From Fibrisoma montanum (GTDB taxonomy: Bacteria; Bacteroidota; Bacteroidia; Cytophagales; Spirosomataceae): a stretch of DNA of 64,000 nucleotides. This document shows, piece by piece, positions 17,250 through 25,230 of the stretch. Numbering within the stretch: position 1 is the first letter of the stretch; each line of letters starts with the position of its first letter. Position numbers and translations under genes: made by a program. The stretch lies in NCBI RefSeq assembly GCF_003583365.1, contig NZ_QXED01000002.1, positions 1-64,000 on the forward strand, read 5' to 3'. The notes beneath the pieces were generated by a model. That model ran no database searches, was not told the DNA's origin, and saw nothing but the letters and a program-made list of their open reading frames with translations.

Positions 17250-18023
17250 ATGGAGTATAGTACCCCGCTTACGCTCTGCGGCTTTTCATTTCTGGCGGGT
17301 TTTATTGACGCTATTATTGGGGGTGGCGGTCTCATTCAGACACCCGCTATGCTGTTTACGCTACCCAGCTATCCGGTGCCGACGCTGATCGGTACGACCA
17401 AGATTCCCTCGCTGGCCGGAAGTCTAATGGGCGCGACTCAGTACAGCCGCCGGGTAGCGGTGGCAGGGCGTTTCGTAGGTCCGGCGATGGCCATTGCCTT
17501 CAGCATGTCGTGGCTCGGCTCCTGGACGCTCACGCGGGTGCCGAACAGCTTCATGAAACCCCTCGCCCTGGTTATCCTGACGGCCGTGTTCTTTTACACC
17601 CTGAGCCGGAAAAACTTCGGGCAAGCCAACCAGCGTACTGTTTCGGCCGGGCAGCAACGTACCCGTATGTGGCTGATGGGGGCCCTCGTTGGGTTTTACG
17701 ATGGCTTCTTCGGGCCCGGAACCGGTAGTTTTCTGGTGCTGGGCTTTATTGCCCTAATCGGGTTCGACTTCCTCAAAGCCAGTGCGCATGCCAAGTGGAT
17801 CAATGCCTCGACTAACCTGGCCAGCGTATTGTTTTTTGTGAATAAAGGAACAATGCTCTACGCGCTTGCCCTGCCAATGGCCGTGGCCAACCTGTCGGGG
17901 GCGTTTTTGGGGGCAAGACTGGCCATTCTGAAAGGTAATCAGTTCATCCGGGTGTTTTTTCTGCTGATTATCGCGCTAACCATTCTGCGATTTGGCTACG
18001 ATATCTTCGTCTCCATGGCCTGA
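17250..18023 (+). CDS. TSUP (TauE/SafE) family permease
   Basis: A 257-residue protein with about eight helices from the ATG at 17250; a GTG two codons earlier is also possible. The N-terminal GFIDAIIGGGGLIQTPAML and the internal repeat GFYDGFFGPGTGSFLVLGF are the two signature half-repeats of this family, which moves sulfite, sulfoacetate or other small anions across the inner membrane. No sulfur gene is beside it, so the substrate is unknown. Confidence 0.85.
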   Translation: MEYSTPLTLCGFSFLAGFIDAIIGGGGLIQTPAMLFTLPSYPVPTLIGTTKIPSLAGSLMGATQYSRRVAVAGRFVGPAMAIAFSMSWLGSWTLTRVPNSFMKPLALVILTAVFFYTLSRKNFGQANQRTVSAGQQRTRMWLMGALVGFYDGFFGPGTGSFLVLGFIALIGFDFLKASAHAKWINASTNLASVLFFVNKGTMLYALALPMAVANLSGAFLGARLAILKGNQFIRVFFLLIIALTILRFGYDIFVSMA

Positions 18024-18067
18024 GCAACGTACTGGGCCCGGGGCTCTCTTTTTCTCCGTGTCTCTGC

Positions 18068-18098
18068 TTGCATCATTAAACTTTCCGTCGTAATCTTG
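18068..18098 (+). promoter_or_regulatory. Putative feoA promoter
   Basis: TTG (18068-18070) is followed after exactly 20 bp by TAATCTTG (18091-18098), one mismatch from the Bacteroidota -7 consensus TAnnTTTG. It lies about 60 bp before the feoA start. I see no convincing Fur box. Confidence 0.4.
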
Positions 18099-18156
18099 CG
18101 TTAATTTGAATGAATCTAAATAAATGTAACGCCTGACGGCGGCATCCACCGACACC

Positions 18157-18384
18157 ATGAGCAAGCGCAGTGTTGCTGATCTGAAAATTGGAGAACGAGC
18201 CATTATCCGGTCCTTTAATGACCAGCTGATGTCGCTTAAGCTGTTGGAAATGGGCTGTCTGCCGGGGGCTGAAGTTTGTCTGCATTGCAAGGCCCCGCTG
18301 GGTGATCCTATCTGCCTGAACGTATCAGGCTACTGTTTATCCATGCGTCGGTCAGAAGCGGCTACAATTCTGATTGATAATTAG
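18157..18384 (+). CDS. feoA: FeoA ferrous iron transport accessory protein
   Basis: A 75-residue SH3-like domain protein. It begins MSKRSVADLKIGERAIIRSF and keeps the family's LLEMGCLPGAEV turn and the final MRRSEAATI stretch. FeoA binds and supports the FeoB transporter at the cytoplasmic side. The feoB gene follows after 86 bp on the same strand. Confidence 0.88.
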   Translation: MSKRSVADLKIGERAIIRSFNDQLMSLKLLEMGCLPGAEVCLHCKAPLGDPICLNVSGYCLSMRRSEAATILIDN

Positions 18385-18470
18385 CAACATTCGTTCAGGG
18401 CCGGCCAGTTTTGGTGGCTTGCCCATGAGCCGAATACTGCGAATCCCGGCGGGGAACCGCGTACACCAAT

Positions 18471-20585
18471 TTGAAAACGTCCCCCGTAATTGCTTTAGTT
18501 GGAAACCCGAATGCCGGCAAGTCATCGCTCTTTAATCAACTGACCGGCCTCCGCCAGAAAACCGGTAACTTTCCCGGCGTAACGGTGGATAAGAAATCCG
18601 GTCCGTGGTCAATCGACGCCCACACCGAAGCCATCGTTGTTGATCTTCCCGGCGTTTACTCAATTTACCCAAAATCGCTCGACGAGCAGATTGTCACCGA
18701 TATTCTGGCCAATCCTGAGCACCCGGACTATCCGGATGTGGCTGTGGTGGTGGTCGACGCATCCAATCTACGTCGGAATCTGCTGTTATTCACCCAGGTA
18801 GCCGATCTGGGCGTACCGGTGGTGCTGGCGCTGAACATGCTCGATGTGGCCCAGAAACAACATCAGGAAGTCAATGCCGTTCGGCTGGCCATGCGCCTGG
18901 GTGTACCGGTGGTACGTATCAACGCCCGTTCGGGCGAGGGGCTGGAACCGTTGAAAAAAGCCGTTGTCACGCAATTGAATGCTCCGGCACTGCCGCGTCA
19001 GTTGTTCTTCGACCCGGCCGAACAGGTTGGCGAACTGATTGCCGACACCAAAGGCTCCTATCAGCTCGAAAACAACTACCTCGCCCTTCAGTACGTCATT
19101 CAGCACGATGGCTTCTCGTTTCTGGACCAGCAGCAGCGCCGGGGACTGGACCGCATCATCGACCGGTATCAGTTCAGGGAGCCGGAGTTTCAGGCCAGTG
19201 AGACCATTACGCGCTACCAGCGCATTGCCGATGTGATGGCGGATGCGGTTGTTGACCGCCGACCCATCGATCAGCCCACCTGGAGCCAGCGGCTCGACCG
19301 GATTCTGCTGCATCCGGTGTGGGGCTATGCTATTTTCGGCTTCATCATGCTGCTAATTTTTCAGGCCATTTTTGCCTGGGCACAACCGTTCATGGACGCT
19401 ATCGATTCAGGCGTAGCCTGGTTGAATGGTACTCTGAAAGAGCAATTACCCGAGGGGCCGCTCACCGACCTGCTCACCGATGGGGTACTGGCCGGCATCG
19501 GTGGCATCCTGGTTTTCATTCCTCAAATCGCCTTCCTGTTCTTCCTGATTGCGCTCCTGGAAGAATCGGGTTATATGTCGCGGGTGATGGTCATTATGGA
19601 CCGGATCATGCGCAAATTCGGGCTGAACGGCCGGAGTGTGGTGCCTTTGATTTCGGGCGTGGCCTGCGCGGTTCCGGCCATCATGGCGACCCGAAGCATC
19701 GGTACCCGGCGCGACCGGCTGATTACCATCCTGGTTACCCCACTGATGAGCTGCTCGGCCCGGCTGCCTATTTACACCATCCTGATTGCGCTGGTCGTAC
19801 CTAAACAGCAGGTCCTTGGCTTTTTCAATCTTCAGGGGCTGGCCTTGATGGGGCTTTATCTGCTGGGTCTGGTCAGTGCGTTGCTGTCGGCCTATGTATT
19901 GAAGCTGGTGCTCCGGTCGAAGGAACGTAGCTTCTTTATAATGGAACTGCCGACGTTCAAACTACCCCGGTGGAACCATGTCGGGCTAACGGTCTGGGAA
20001 AGTGTTCGTTCGTTCGTGTGGGAAGCCGGTCGGGTAATTCTGGCTATTTCCATTGTTCTGTGGGTACTGGCCAGCTACGGGCCGGGCGACGCCATAGAGC
20101 AGGCTGAAAACCGGGTCCGGCAGCAGAATCCCGGTTTATCGGGTGAGTCGTTGGACAATCAGATAGCTTCCCAGCGGCTTGAGGCCTCGTATGCCGGACA
20201 TTTTGGACACTTTATCGAGCCGGCCATCAAACCACTGGGCTACGACTGGAAGATTGGCATTGCTTTGCTGAGTTCGTTCGCGGCCCGCGAGGTGTTTGTT
20301 GGCACGATGTCAACCATCTACAGCATCGGCTCGGGGGACGACGACGGCACCACAATTCGGGAACGGCTTCTTACGGAGCGAAATCCCGATACCGGCGGAC
20401 CGATGTATACCCCGGCGCTGTCATTTTCACTGCTGGTTTTTTACGTCTTCGCTATGATGTGTATGAGCACGCTGGCGGCTACCCAACGTGAAACCCGAAG
20501 CTGGAAATGGCCCGCCGTTCAGTTGGTATACATGAGCATTCTGGCCTACGTTGCTGCGTTCCTGACGTATCAGGCGTTGAGCTGA
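18471..20585 (+). CDS. feoB: Ferrous iron transporter FeoB
   Basis: A 704-residue transporter. The N-terminal G domain has G1 GNPNAGKSS, G3 DLPGVYS and G4 NMLD motifs, followed by a helical spacer (about 175-265) and two Gate domains in a membrane core of about 10 helices (SGVACAVPAIMATR, FAAREVFVGTMSTIY). It takes up Fe2+ across the inner membrane. The start is TTG at 18471: no in-frame ATG or GTG lies upstream before a stop, and MKTSPVIALVGNPN matches other FeoB N-termini. A clear terminator follows. Confidence 0.93.
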   Translation: MKTSPVIALVGNPNAGKSSLFNQLTGLRQKTGNFPGVTVDKKSGPWSIDAHTEAIVVDLPGVYSIYPKSLDEQIVTDILANPEHPDYPDVAVVVVDASNLRRNLLLFTQVADLGVPVVLALNMLDVAQKQHQEVNAVRLAMRLGVPVVRINARSGEGLEPLKKAVVTQLNAPALPRQLFFDPAEQVGELIADTKGSYQLENNYLALQYVIQHDGFSFLDQQQRRGLDRIIDRYQFREPEFQASETITRYQRIADVMADAVVDRRPIDQPTWSQRLDRILLHPVWGYAIFGFIMLLIFQAIFAWAQPFMDAIDSGVAWLNGTLKEQLPEGPLTDLLTDGVLAGIGGILVFIPQIAFLFFLIALLEESGYMSRVMVIMDRIMRKFGLNGRSVVPLISGVACAVPAIMATRSIGTRRDRLITILVTPLMSCSARLPIYTILIALVVPKQQVLGFFNLQGLALMGLYLLGLVSALLSAYVLKLVLRSKERSFFIMELPTFKLPRWNHVGLTVWESVRSFVWEAGRVILAISIVLWVLASYGPGDAIEQAENRVRQQNPGLSGESLDNQIASQRLEASYAGHFGHFIEPAIKPLGYDWKIGIALLSSFAAREVFVGTMSTIYSIGSGDDDGTTIRERLLTERNPDTGGPMYTPALSFSLLVFYVFAMMCMSTLAATQRETRSWKWPAVQLVYMSILAYVAAFLTYQALS

Positions 20586-20601
20586 TAGTTTATAAAAAGC
20601 A

Positions 20602-20635
20602 AAGGCCCGGCAAGTCATACCTGCCGGGCCTTCGT
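20602..20635 (+). terminator. Terminator of feoAB
   Basis: AAGGCCCGGCA (20602-20612) pairs perfectly with TGCCGGGCCTT (20622-20632) around a 9-nt loop, 17 nt after the feoB stop. It could also end transcription of the small minus-strand gene that follows. Confidence 0.85.
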
Positions 20636-20649
20636 CGTGTCGGGTGCAA

Positions 20650-20814
20650 TCACCAAAGAAGTCCTTTAGAGATTAGCGGATAGATGAAGTGATACAGGAT
20701 GTAAGTGAATAGAGCGAGTGTTAATCCACCCAAGGCGGTAGTCTGATCCAGTACTAAACGACTCTTTCTGGCCGGCCGGCTCATCCGCCACTCCCGTTGT
20801 GCTACGTTTCTCAT
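20650..20814 (-). CDS. Small predicted membrane protein, 54 aa
   Basis: Reading the minus strand from the ATG at 20814 gives 54 residues: a basic N-terminus (MRNVAQREWRMSRPARKSR), then LVLDQTTALGG and one hydrophobic helix (about 30-50: LTLALFTYILYHFIYPLI), ending SKGLLW. The layout of a basic head, single helix and short tail, with a normal stop, looks like a real small inner-membrane protein. It is below the usual gene-length cut-off and would be missed. It is convergent with feoB across a shared terminator. The family is unknown to me. Confidence 0.6.
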   Translation of the reverse strand: MRNVAQREWRMSRPARKSRLVLDQTTALGGLTLALFTYILYHFIYPLISKGLLW

Positions 20815-21045
20815 GGTATCTGGTGGTATAGATATGGTGAAGACAACGCAAATTTGGGGCCGGGCGCCGAGTTATTTTAGAGCAAAACCACGCTTCATTT
20901 ATTTTACGTATAACTACCTGATCGTTTTGGTATGAACGTATAGGGATTGAATGTGAATTAAGCGAATGGACACGCTGAGCGGCTGTTTGTAGCCTTTGTA
21001 CTGTGGCGATTTCTCCACATTTTTAGTAGTCTAAACTCCACACCC
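20815..21045. other. Intergenic stretch without a recognised gene
   Basis: This 231-bp gap lies upstream of the 54-aa gene and downstream of the NAD(P)HX repair gene. It is AT-rich compared with its surroundings. I see no open frame, strong hairpin or promoter box that I can defend. Confidence 0.4.
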
Positions 21046-22548
21046 TTAGCTCCAGCGTAAGGCATCAATCACGTCTGAGGCAATCATACCTATAGGGCCG
21101 CGTTGTTCAGCTGCGTGGTCGCCGGCCAGACCATGCGCATATACACCCAGTACAGCCGCTTCGACCGAGTCATAGCCTTGCGCCAGTAGGGCCGTCAAGA
21201 CACCTGTCAGTACGTCCCCGGTGCCGCCCGTACTTAATCCCGGATTGCCCGTCGAATTAAAGTGTACGTCACCGTCGGGGGTAGCTACGGCCGTAAAGGC
21301 ACCTTTCAGCACTACAACCACCCGATACCGTTTGGCAAACTCCTTCAGGCAGTTCAGTTTTTCATAGTCATCCGCCCACGGCTGAGTCAGCCGTTCAAAC
21401 TCTTTAGGGTGCGGGGTGAGAATGCTGTTAGGGGGCAGCTCAGCGAGCAGTTCACGGTTCTCAGCCAGCAGGTTAAGGGCGTCGGCATCGATCACAACCG
21501 GCTTTTTTAGGGTAGGCAGGAGTTCACGCAGCATGGTCAGGGTTTCGGGAGCTTTGCCAATGCCCGGGCCAAGACCCACCGTCGAGTACTCGGCCGGCGC
21601 GGGACTTTCTACTTCGCTCTGCCCCGTCAGCACGTACTGATGGCCGTCGGGGCGACACATGGCTTCGGGAACGGCCGTTTGCAGTACCGAGTAGCCACAA
21701 CGGGGTACCTGGACCGTCAGCAGTCCGACGCCGGACCGCAGGCAGGCCCGGGAGGCTAGTACAGCCGCACCAATTTTACCGTAGCTGCCAACCAGAAGCA
21801 GCGCATGGCCGAATGTACCCTTGTGCGAAAACCGGTCGCGTTTGTGCAGCAGCAGCCGGGCTTCATGAGGAGTGGTGTAATAATACGGGGTAGGCGCCAG
21901 ATCGATGTAGCGTTTGTTCAACTGGATGTTCACCAGGTGCCATTCCCCAACGTAGCGGCCGTTGCGGGGCAGTACGAAAGCTAGTTTGGGCAGTTGAAAC
22001 GTAACGGTATGATCGGGTTCGATGATTACGTCGTCGGAATGATTCGGTCGGTCGGCATACAGACCACTGGCGATATCGACCGAGATCACGGTGGCCGGGG
22101 CCCGGTTAATCGCTTCGATGGTGCTCCGTACGATGCCCTCGGCCGGCCGCGACAGGCCCGATCCCAGAATGGCATCGATCACAATTTCATTGTGCCGGAT
22201 GGCCGGAATGTCGGTCGAAAGTTCAATGTAGCTGATCTGTTCGGTAATCAGTTTCAGCCGCCGGTGATTGTGCATGAAGTCGTCCGATTCGCGGGGAGCA
22301 TACCGTACTACGTAAATTTCGAGGGAGTATTGCCGCTCCAGGAGGAGCCGGGCGATGGCCATACCATCGCCCCCATTGTTGCCCAGGCCGCAGAAAATCT
22401 TGATGGGAGCTGTGTTGAGATACCGGGCCACAAACCATTCGACGAAGCCCTGAGCCGCTCGTTCCATGAGGTTGAGCGGGGCAATGGGTTCGTACTGGAT
22501 AGTGGCCTGGTCAAGCGCGCGAATCTGGTCAACGTTCAGTATCTTCAT
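21046..22548 (-). CDS. nnr: Bifunctional NAD(P)H-hydrate epimerase / ADP-dependent dehydratase
   Basis: A 500-residue repair enzyme from the ATG at 22548 ([17 protein letters not shown]); a GTG nine bases earlier is less likely. Residues 1-215 are the YjeF_N epimerase ([30 protein letters not shown]). Residues about 225-500 are the ribokinase-like dehydratase ([51 protein letters not shown]). It converts damaged hydrated NADH and NADPH back to the normal cofactors. It diverges from rplS. Confidence 0.92.
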   Translation of the reverse strand: MKILNVDQIRALDQATIQYEPIAPLNLMERAAQGFVEWFVARYLNTAPIKIFCGLGNNGGDGMAIARLLLERQYSLEIYVVRYAPRESDDFMHNHRRLKLITEQISYIELSTDIPAIRHNEIVIDAILGSGLSRPAEGIVRSTIEAINRAPATVISVDIASGLYADRPNHSDDVIIEPDHTVTFQLPKLAFVLPRNGRYVGEWHLVNIQLNKRYIDLAPTPYYYTTPHEARLLLHKRDRFSHKGTFGHALLLVGSYGKIGAAVLASRACLRSGVGLLTVQVPRCGYSVLQTAVPEAMCRPDGHQYVLTGQSEVESPAPAEYSTVGLGPGIGKAPETLTMLRELLPTLKKPVVIDADALNLLAENRELLAELPPNSILTPHPKEFERLTQPWADDYEKLNCLKEFAKRYRVVVVLKGAFTAVATPDGDVHFNSTGNPGLSTGGTGDVLTGVLTALLAQGYDSVEAAVLGVYAHGLAGDHAAEQRGPIGMIASDVIDALRWS

Positions 22549-22602
22549 GGAGTGCACTCAAGGTAATTTTGCAAAAGTATTTTCTGGCAGTGAGAAGTTT
22601 AC

Positions 22603-22610
22603 TATATTTG
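22603..22610 (+). promoter_or_regulatory. Putative -7 box for rplS
   Basis: TATATTTG matches TAnnTTTG exactly and lies 54 bp upstream of the rplS ATG. The -33 region reads TTTCTGG, which is only a weak match. Confidence 0.45.
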
Positions 22611-22663
22611 CGGCTCATTTCGCAAATTCTTATCTGGCGATAATAGCTATTATATATACAGTC

Positions 22664-23044
22664 ATGAACGACTTGATCAAACTGGTGGAGGACGACAACG
22701 CACAGCGTCGCACCAATCTGCCCGACTTCCGGGCCGGTGATACCGTAAACGTGCACGTCAAAATCCGCGAAGGTAATAAAGAGCGTATCCAGGTTTTCAC
22801 GGGTACGGTGATTCAACGCCGGAACCCAAACACCAACGGCGAAACGTTTACCGTTCGCAAAGTATCAAACGGCATTGGTGTCGAGCGGATTTTCCCGGCT
22901 CTGTCGCCCAACGTCGACAAGGTTGAAATTGTACGTATGGGTAAAGTCCGTCGTGCGCGGTTGTTCTATCTCCGGGGTCGTCAGGGTAAGGCTGCCCGTG
23001 TGAAAGAGCGGAAAGCAAAAGTAAGACAGGCAGTAGCAGCCTAA
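22664..23044 (+). CDS. rplS: 50S ribosomal protein L19
   Basis: A 126-residue protein from the ATG at 22664 ([16 protein letters not shown]). The conserved [29 protein letters not shown] and [11 protein letters not shown] blocks are present. L19 sits at the 30S-50S interface. The Arg/Lys-rich C-terminal tail ([19 protein letters not shown]) is a little longer than in E. coli. The longer open frame upstream overlaps the divergent gene and is rejected. Confidence 0.95.
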   Translation: MNDLIKLVEDDNAQRRTNLPDFRAGDTVNVHVKIREGNKERIQVFTGTVIQRRNPNTNGETFTVRKVSNGIGVERIFPALSPNVDKVEIVRMGKVRRARLFYLRGRQGKAARVKERKAKVRQAVAA

Positions 23045-23067
23045 ACGCTGCCAAGCACATTGTTGAA

Positions 23068-23095
23068 AAGCTGCCTGCAAAGGCGGCTTTTTTTG
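23068..23095 (+). terminator. Terminator after rplS
   Basis: AAGCTGCC (23068-23075) pairs with GGCGGCTT (23082-23089), one G-T pair, followed by seven T. The dapF ATG comes only 7 nt later. Confidence 0.8.
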
Positions 23096-23101
23096 TAAGC
23101 T

Positions 23102-23875
23102 ATGAACTTCGTCAAATACCAGGGAACCGGCAATGACTTCGTGCTGATCGATGACCGCGACCAGCTGTTTCCGGTTGGCAATCAGGCACTCATCGAGCGG
23201 CTCTGTCACAGGCGGTTCGGCATTGGAGCCGACGGCCTGATTCTGCTCCAGAACGATCCGGACTACGACTTCCGGATGGTGTATTTCAACGCCGATGGCG
23301 CCGAGGGCAGCATGTGCGGCAACGGCGGGCGGTGTATCGTCCGGTTTGCTCACGACCTGGGCCTGTTCGACAGCGAGACCCGCTTCCGGGCCGTCGATGG
23401 TGAACACGTAGCGGTGGTGTGTGAAGAGGAAATCTTTCTGAAAATGAACAACGTAGCCGGAATGGAGCGACAACCCGGCTACACGTTCCTGAATACCGGA
23501 TCGCCCCACGTCGTTGTCTTTACCGAAGACCTGGCCGCTATGGATGTGGTCGGTGAGGGCCGTCCCATCCGGTACGCTCAGGCGTTCCAGCCGGGCGGCA
23601 CAAACGTGAACTTTGTGCAGGTCATGGACGACCATACGCTGTTTGTCCGCACCTATGAACGGGGCGTTGAGGACGAAACCTACTCCTGCGGTACGGGCGT
23701 AACGGCGGCCGCGCTGGTGGCACACCGGCAGTTAAACATGCCCGATCCGGTGTTTATTCAGACGCTGGGCGGCCATCTACGTGTGTCGTTTAACGCCCGG
23801 GAAGAGGGTGGATTCGACAATGTGTATCTGATTGGTCCGGCCAGGCGTGTATTTGCAGGAGCCATAACCCTTTGA
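23102..23875 (+). CDS. dapF: Diaminopimelate epimerase
   Basis: A 257-residue enzyme that turns LL-diaminopimelate into the meso form for lysine and peptidoglycan. Both active-site cysteines are present: SMCGNGGRCIV near residue 73 and YSCGTGVTAAAL near 198. The N-terminus MNFVKYQGTGNDFVLID is standard. It starts right behind the rplS terminator, so some read-through may be needed for its expression if it has no own promoter. Confidence 0.94.
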   Translation: MNFVKYQGTGNDFVLIDDRDQLFPVGNQALIERLCHRRFGIGADGLILLQNDPDYDFRMVYFNADGAEGSMCGNGGRCIVRFAHDLGLFDSETRFRAVDGEHVAVVCEEEIFLKMNNVAGMERQPGYTFLNTGSPHVVVFTEDLAAMDVVGEGRPIRYAQAFQPGGTNVNFVQVMDDHTLFVRTYERGVEDETYSCGTGVTAAALVAHRQLNMPDPVFIQTLGGHLRVSFNAREEGGFDNVYLIGPARRVFAGAITL

Positions 23876-23929
23876 TTCAAGTCGCAGTTATAGGTGGTGA
23901 GGATTCATAAAAGATAAAGGTCACTACCT

Positions 23930-24859
23930 ATGATTGTTTACAAATCGAGAGACTGGCTACCGGCTCTTTACCATTTTCATACCGGCCCGACAGCAAGAGA
24001 CTTGTTAGGCAAACTGATAATCGTAGCCATCTACGTAACTACCGTTTGTATTGTTGAGATTCGGTATTATGACCTACGGCTGAAGGATACGCCCAGTTCG
24101 TTCCTCCAGGCCATGGGCATTCTGCTTAGCCTACTGCTCCTTTTTCGCAGCAATACCGCCTACGATCGTTTCTACGAAGGGCGTCGCACGTGGGGGGTTC
24201 TGGTAAACTGTTCCCGGAACCTGGCTATTTTTTACAATGCCATATTGCCCGCCGATGATACCATCAATCGACAGTTCTTTGCCAAGGCCATCTCGAACTT
24301 TCCCTTTGCGCTGAAGAATCACCTGCGCGACCGGCCCAATCCGGACGAACTGGATGTGCTGGAAGATGGCGACCGGCGTGAGCTGAGTAAAATTGAACAC
24401 GGGCCGGCGAGTGTCACCAATCATCTCTGGGTGCGTACGGAAGAACTGTATCGGAAAGGGTATTTTACGGAATCGCAGCACATCAACCTGAACGAACTGC
24501 TTACCGTGCTGATGGACGTGAGCGGTATCTGCGAACGAATCAAGAGTACGCCCATTCCTTTTTCCTACAACCTGTTTATCAAGCTCTTCATCCTGCTCTA
24601 CGTAGCGGTGCTGCCGTTTACCGTCATCGAAGTCTATGGTTACCTGACCATTCCGATGGTGCTGTTTGCGTCGTATATCCTCGTAGGACTGGAACTGATC
24701 GGGGAGGAGATCGAGGATCCGTTCGGGCTGGAGCGTAACGATTTACCCTTAAACCAGCTCAGTCAGCAGATTCGCGTAAACGTCCATGACATCCTGCAGA
24801 TTCGTCTGCCGCACGTGGAAAAACAGGCGGCAAAAGCCGGCTTTACCATCGTAACCTAG
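23930..24859 (+). CDS. Bestrophin-like channel family protein
   Basis: A 309-residue membrane protein of the bestrophin/RFP-TM (UPF0187) family. The YDRFYEGRRTWGVLVNCSRN stretch around residue 83, the paired N-terminal helices and the VALE..GEEIEDPFG-like segment GLELIGEEIEDPFGLERNDLP near 260 are diagnostic. Bacterial members form pentameric ion channels. It converges with the rhodanese gene with no gap. Confidence 0.87.
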   Translation: MIVYKSRDWLPALYHFHTGPTARDLLGKLIIVAIYVTTVCIVEIRYYDLRLKDTPSSFLQAMGILLSLLLLFRSNTAYDRFYEGRRTWGVLVNCSRNLAIFYNAILPADDTINRQFFAKAISNFPFALKNHLRDRPNPDELDVLEDGDRRELSKIEHGPASVTNHLWVRTEELYRKGYFTESQHINLNELLTVLMDVSGICERIKSTPIPFSYNLFIKLFILLYVAVLPFTVIEVYGYLTIPMVLFASYILVGLELIGEEIEDPFGLERNDLPLNQLSQQIRVNVHDILQIRLPHVEKQAAKAGFTIVT

Positions 24860-24860
24860 T

Positions 24861-25169
24861 TCAATCCTCAACGCCCAGCAAACCGCCGTGGAGGTGGTAG
24901 ATCGTTTTGTGCTGCAATTCCGGCTGGCGCAGAAAGTCCTTGGCGGCTACCCGGCTGCGAACCCCGTTGGAACAGATTACAATGAGCGTATTGTAGGATT
25001 CCAGTTCGGCTTTGCGGGCGCGAATGTCGGGCAGGGGGATGTTTACCCCGCCCAGGTTAAATTCGTCGAATTCCCACTCATCGCGCACGTCGACAACGAC
25101 CGTACCCGGGCCTTCGCGCAGGGTGTCGAGGTCGGCGAGATGAATGTCCGTGTAAGGCTGTGTGGTCAT
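24861..25169 (-). CDS. Rhodanese-like domain protein
   Basis: A 102-residue single rhodanese domain from the ATG at 25169 (MTTQPYTDIHLADL). It has the VVDVRDEWEFDEFNLGGVNIP segment and an intact active-site loop CSNGVRSR with the catalytic Cys. Such proteins carry persulfide sulfur. It may act in sulfur transfer, but no partner gene is adjacent. Confidence 0.88.
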   Translation of the reverse strand: MTTQPYTDIHLADLDTLREGPGTVVVDVRDEWEFDEFNLGGVNIPLPDIRARKAELESYNTLIVICSNGVRSRVAAKDFLRQPELQHKTIYHLHGGLLGVED

Positions 25170-25230
25170 ACACCGACGTAACAATCAATCTCGCCGACCT
25201 GTTCGCACAAGGCTCCGCAATACAAGCAGA

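Noticed and set aside
18025-18156. Fur box before feoA
   Set aside because: I looked for a 19-bp inverted GATAAT-like site and found none that I could defend.
20666-20851. 61-codon minus-strand frame near feoB
   Set aside because: It overlaps the better-supported 54-aa membrane peptide in another frame and has no coherent features.
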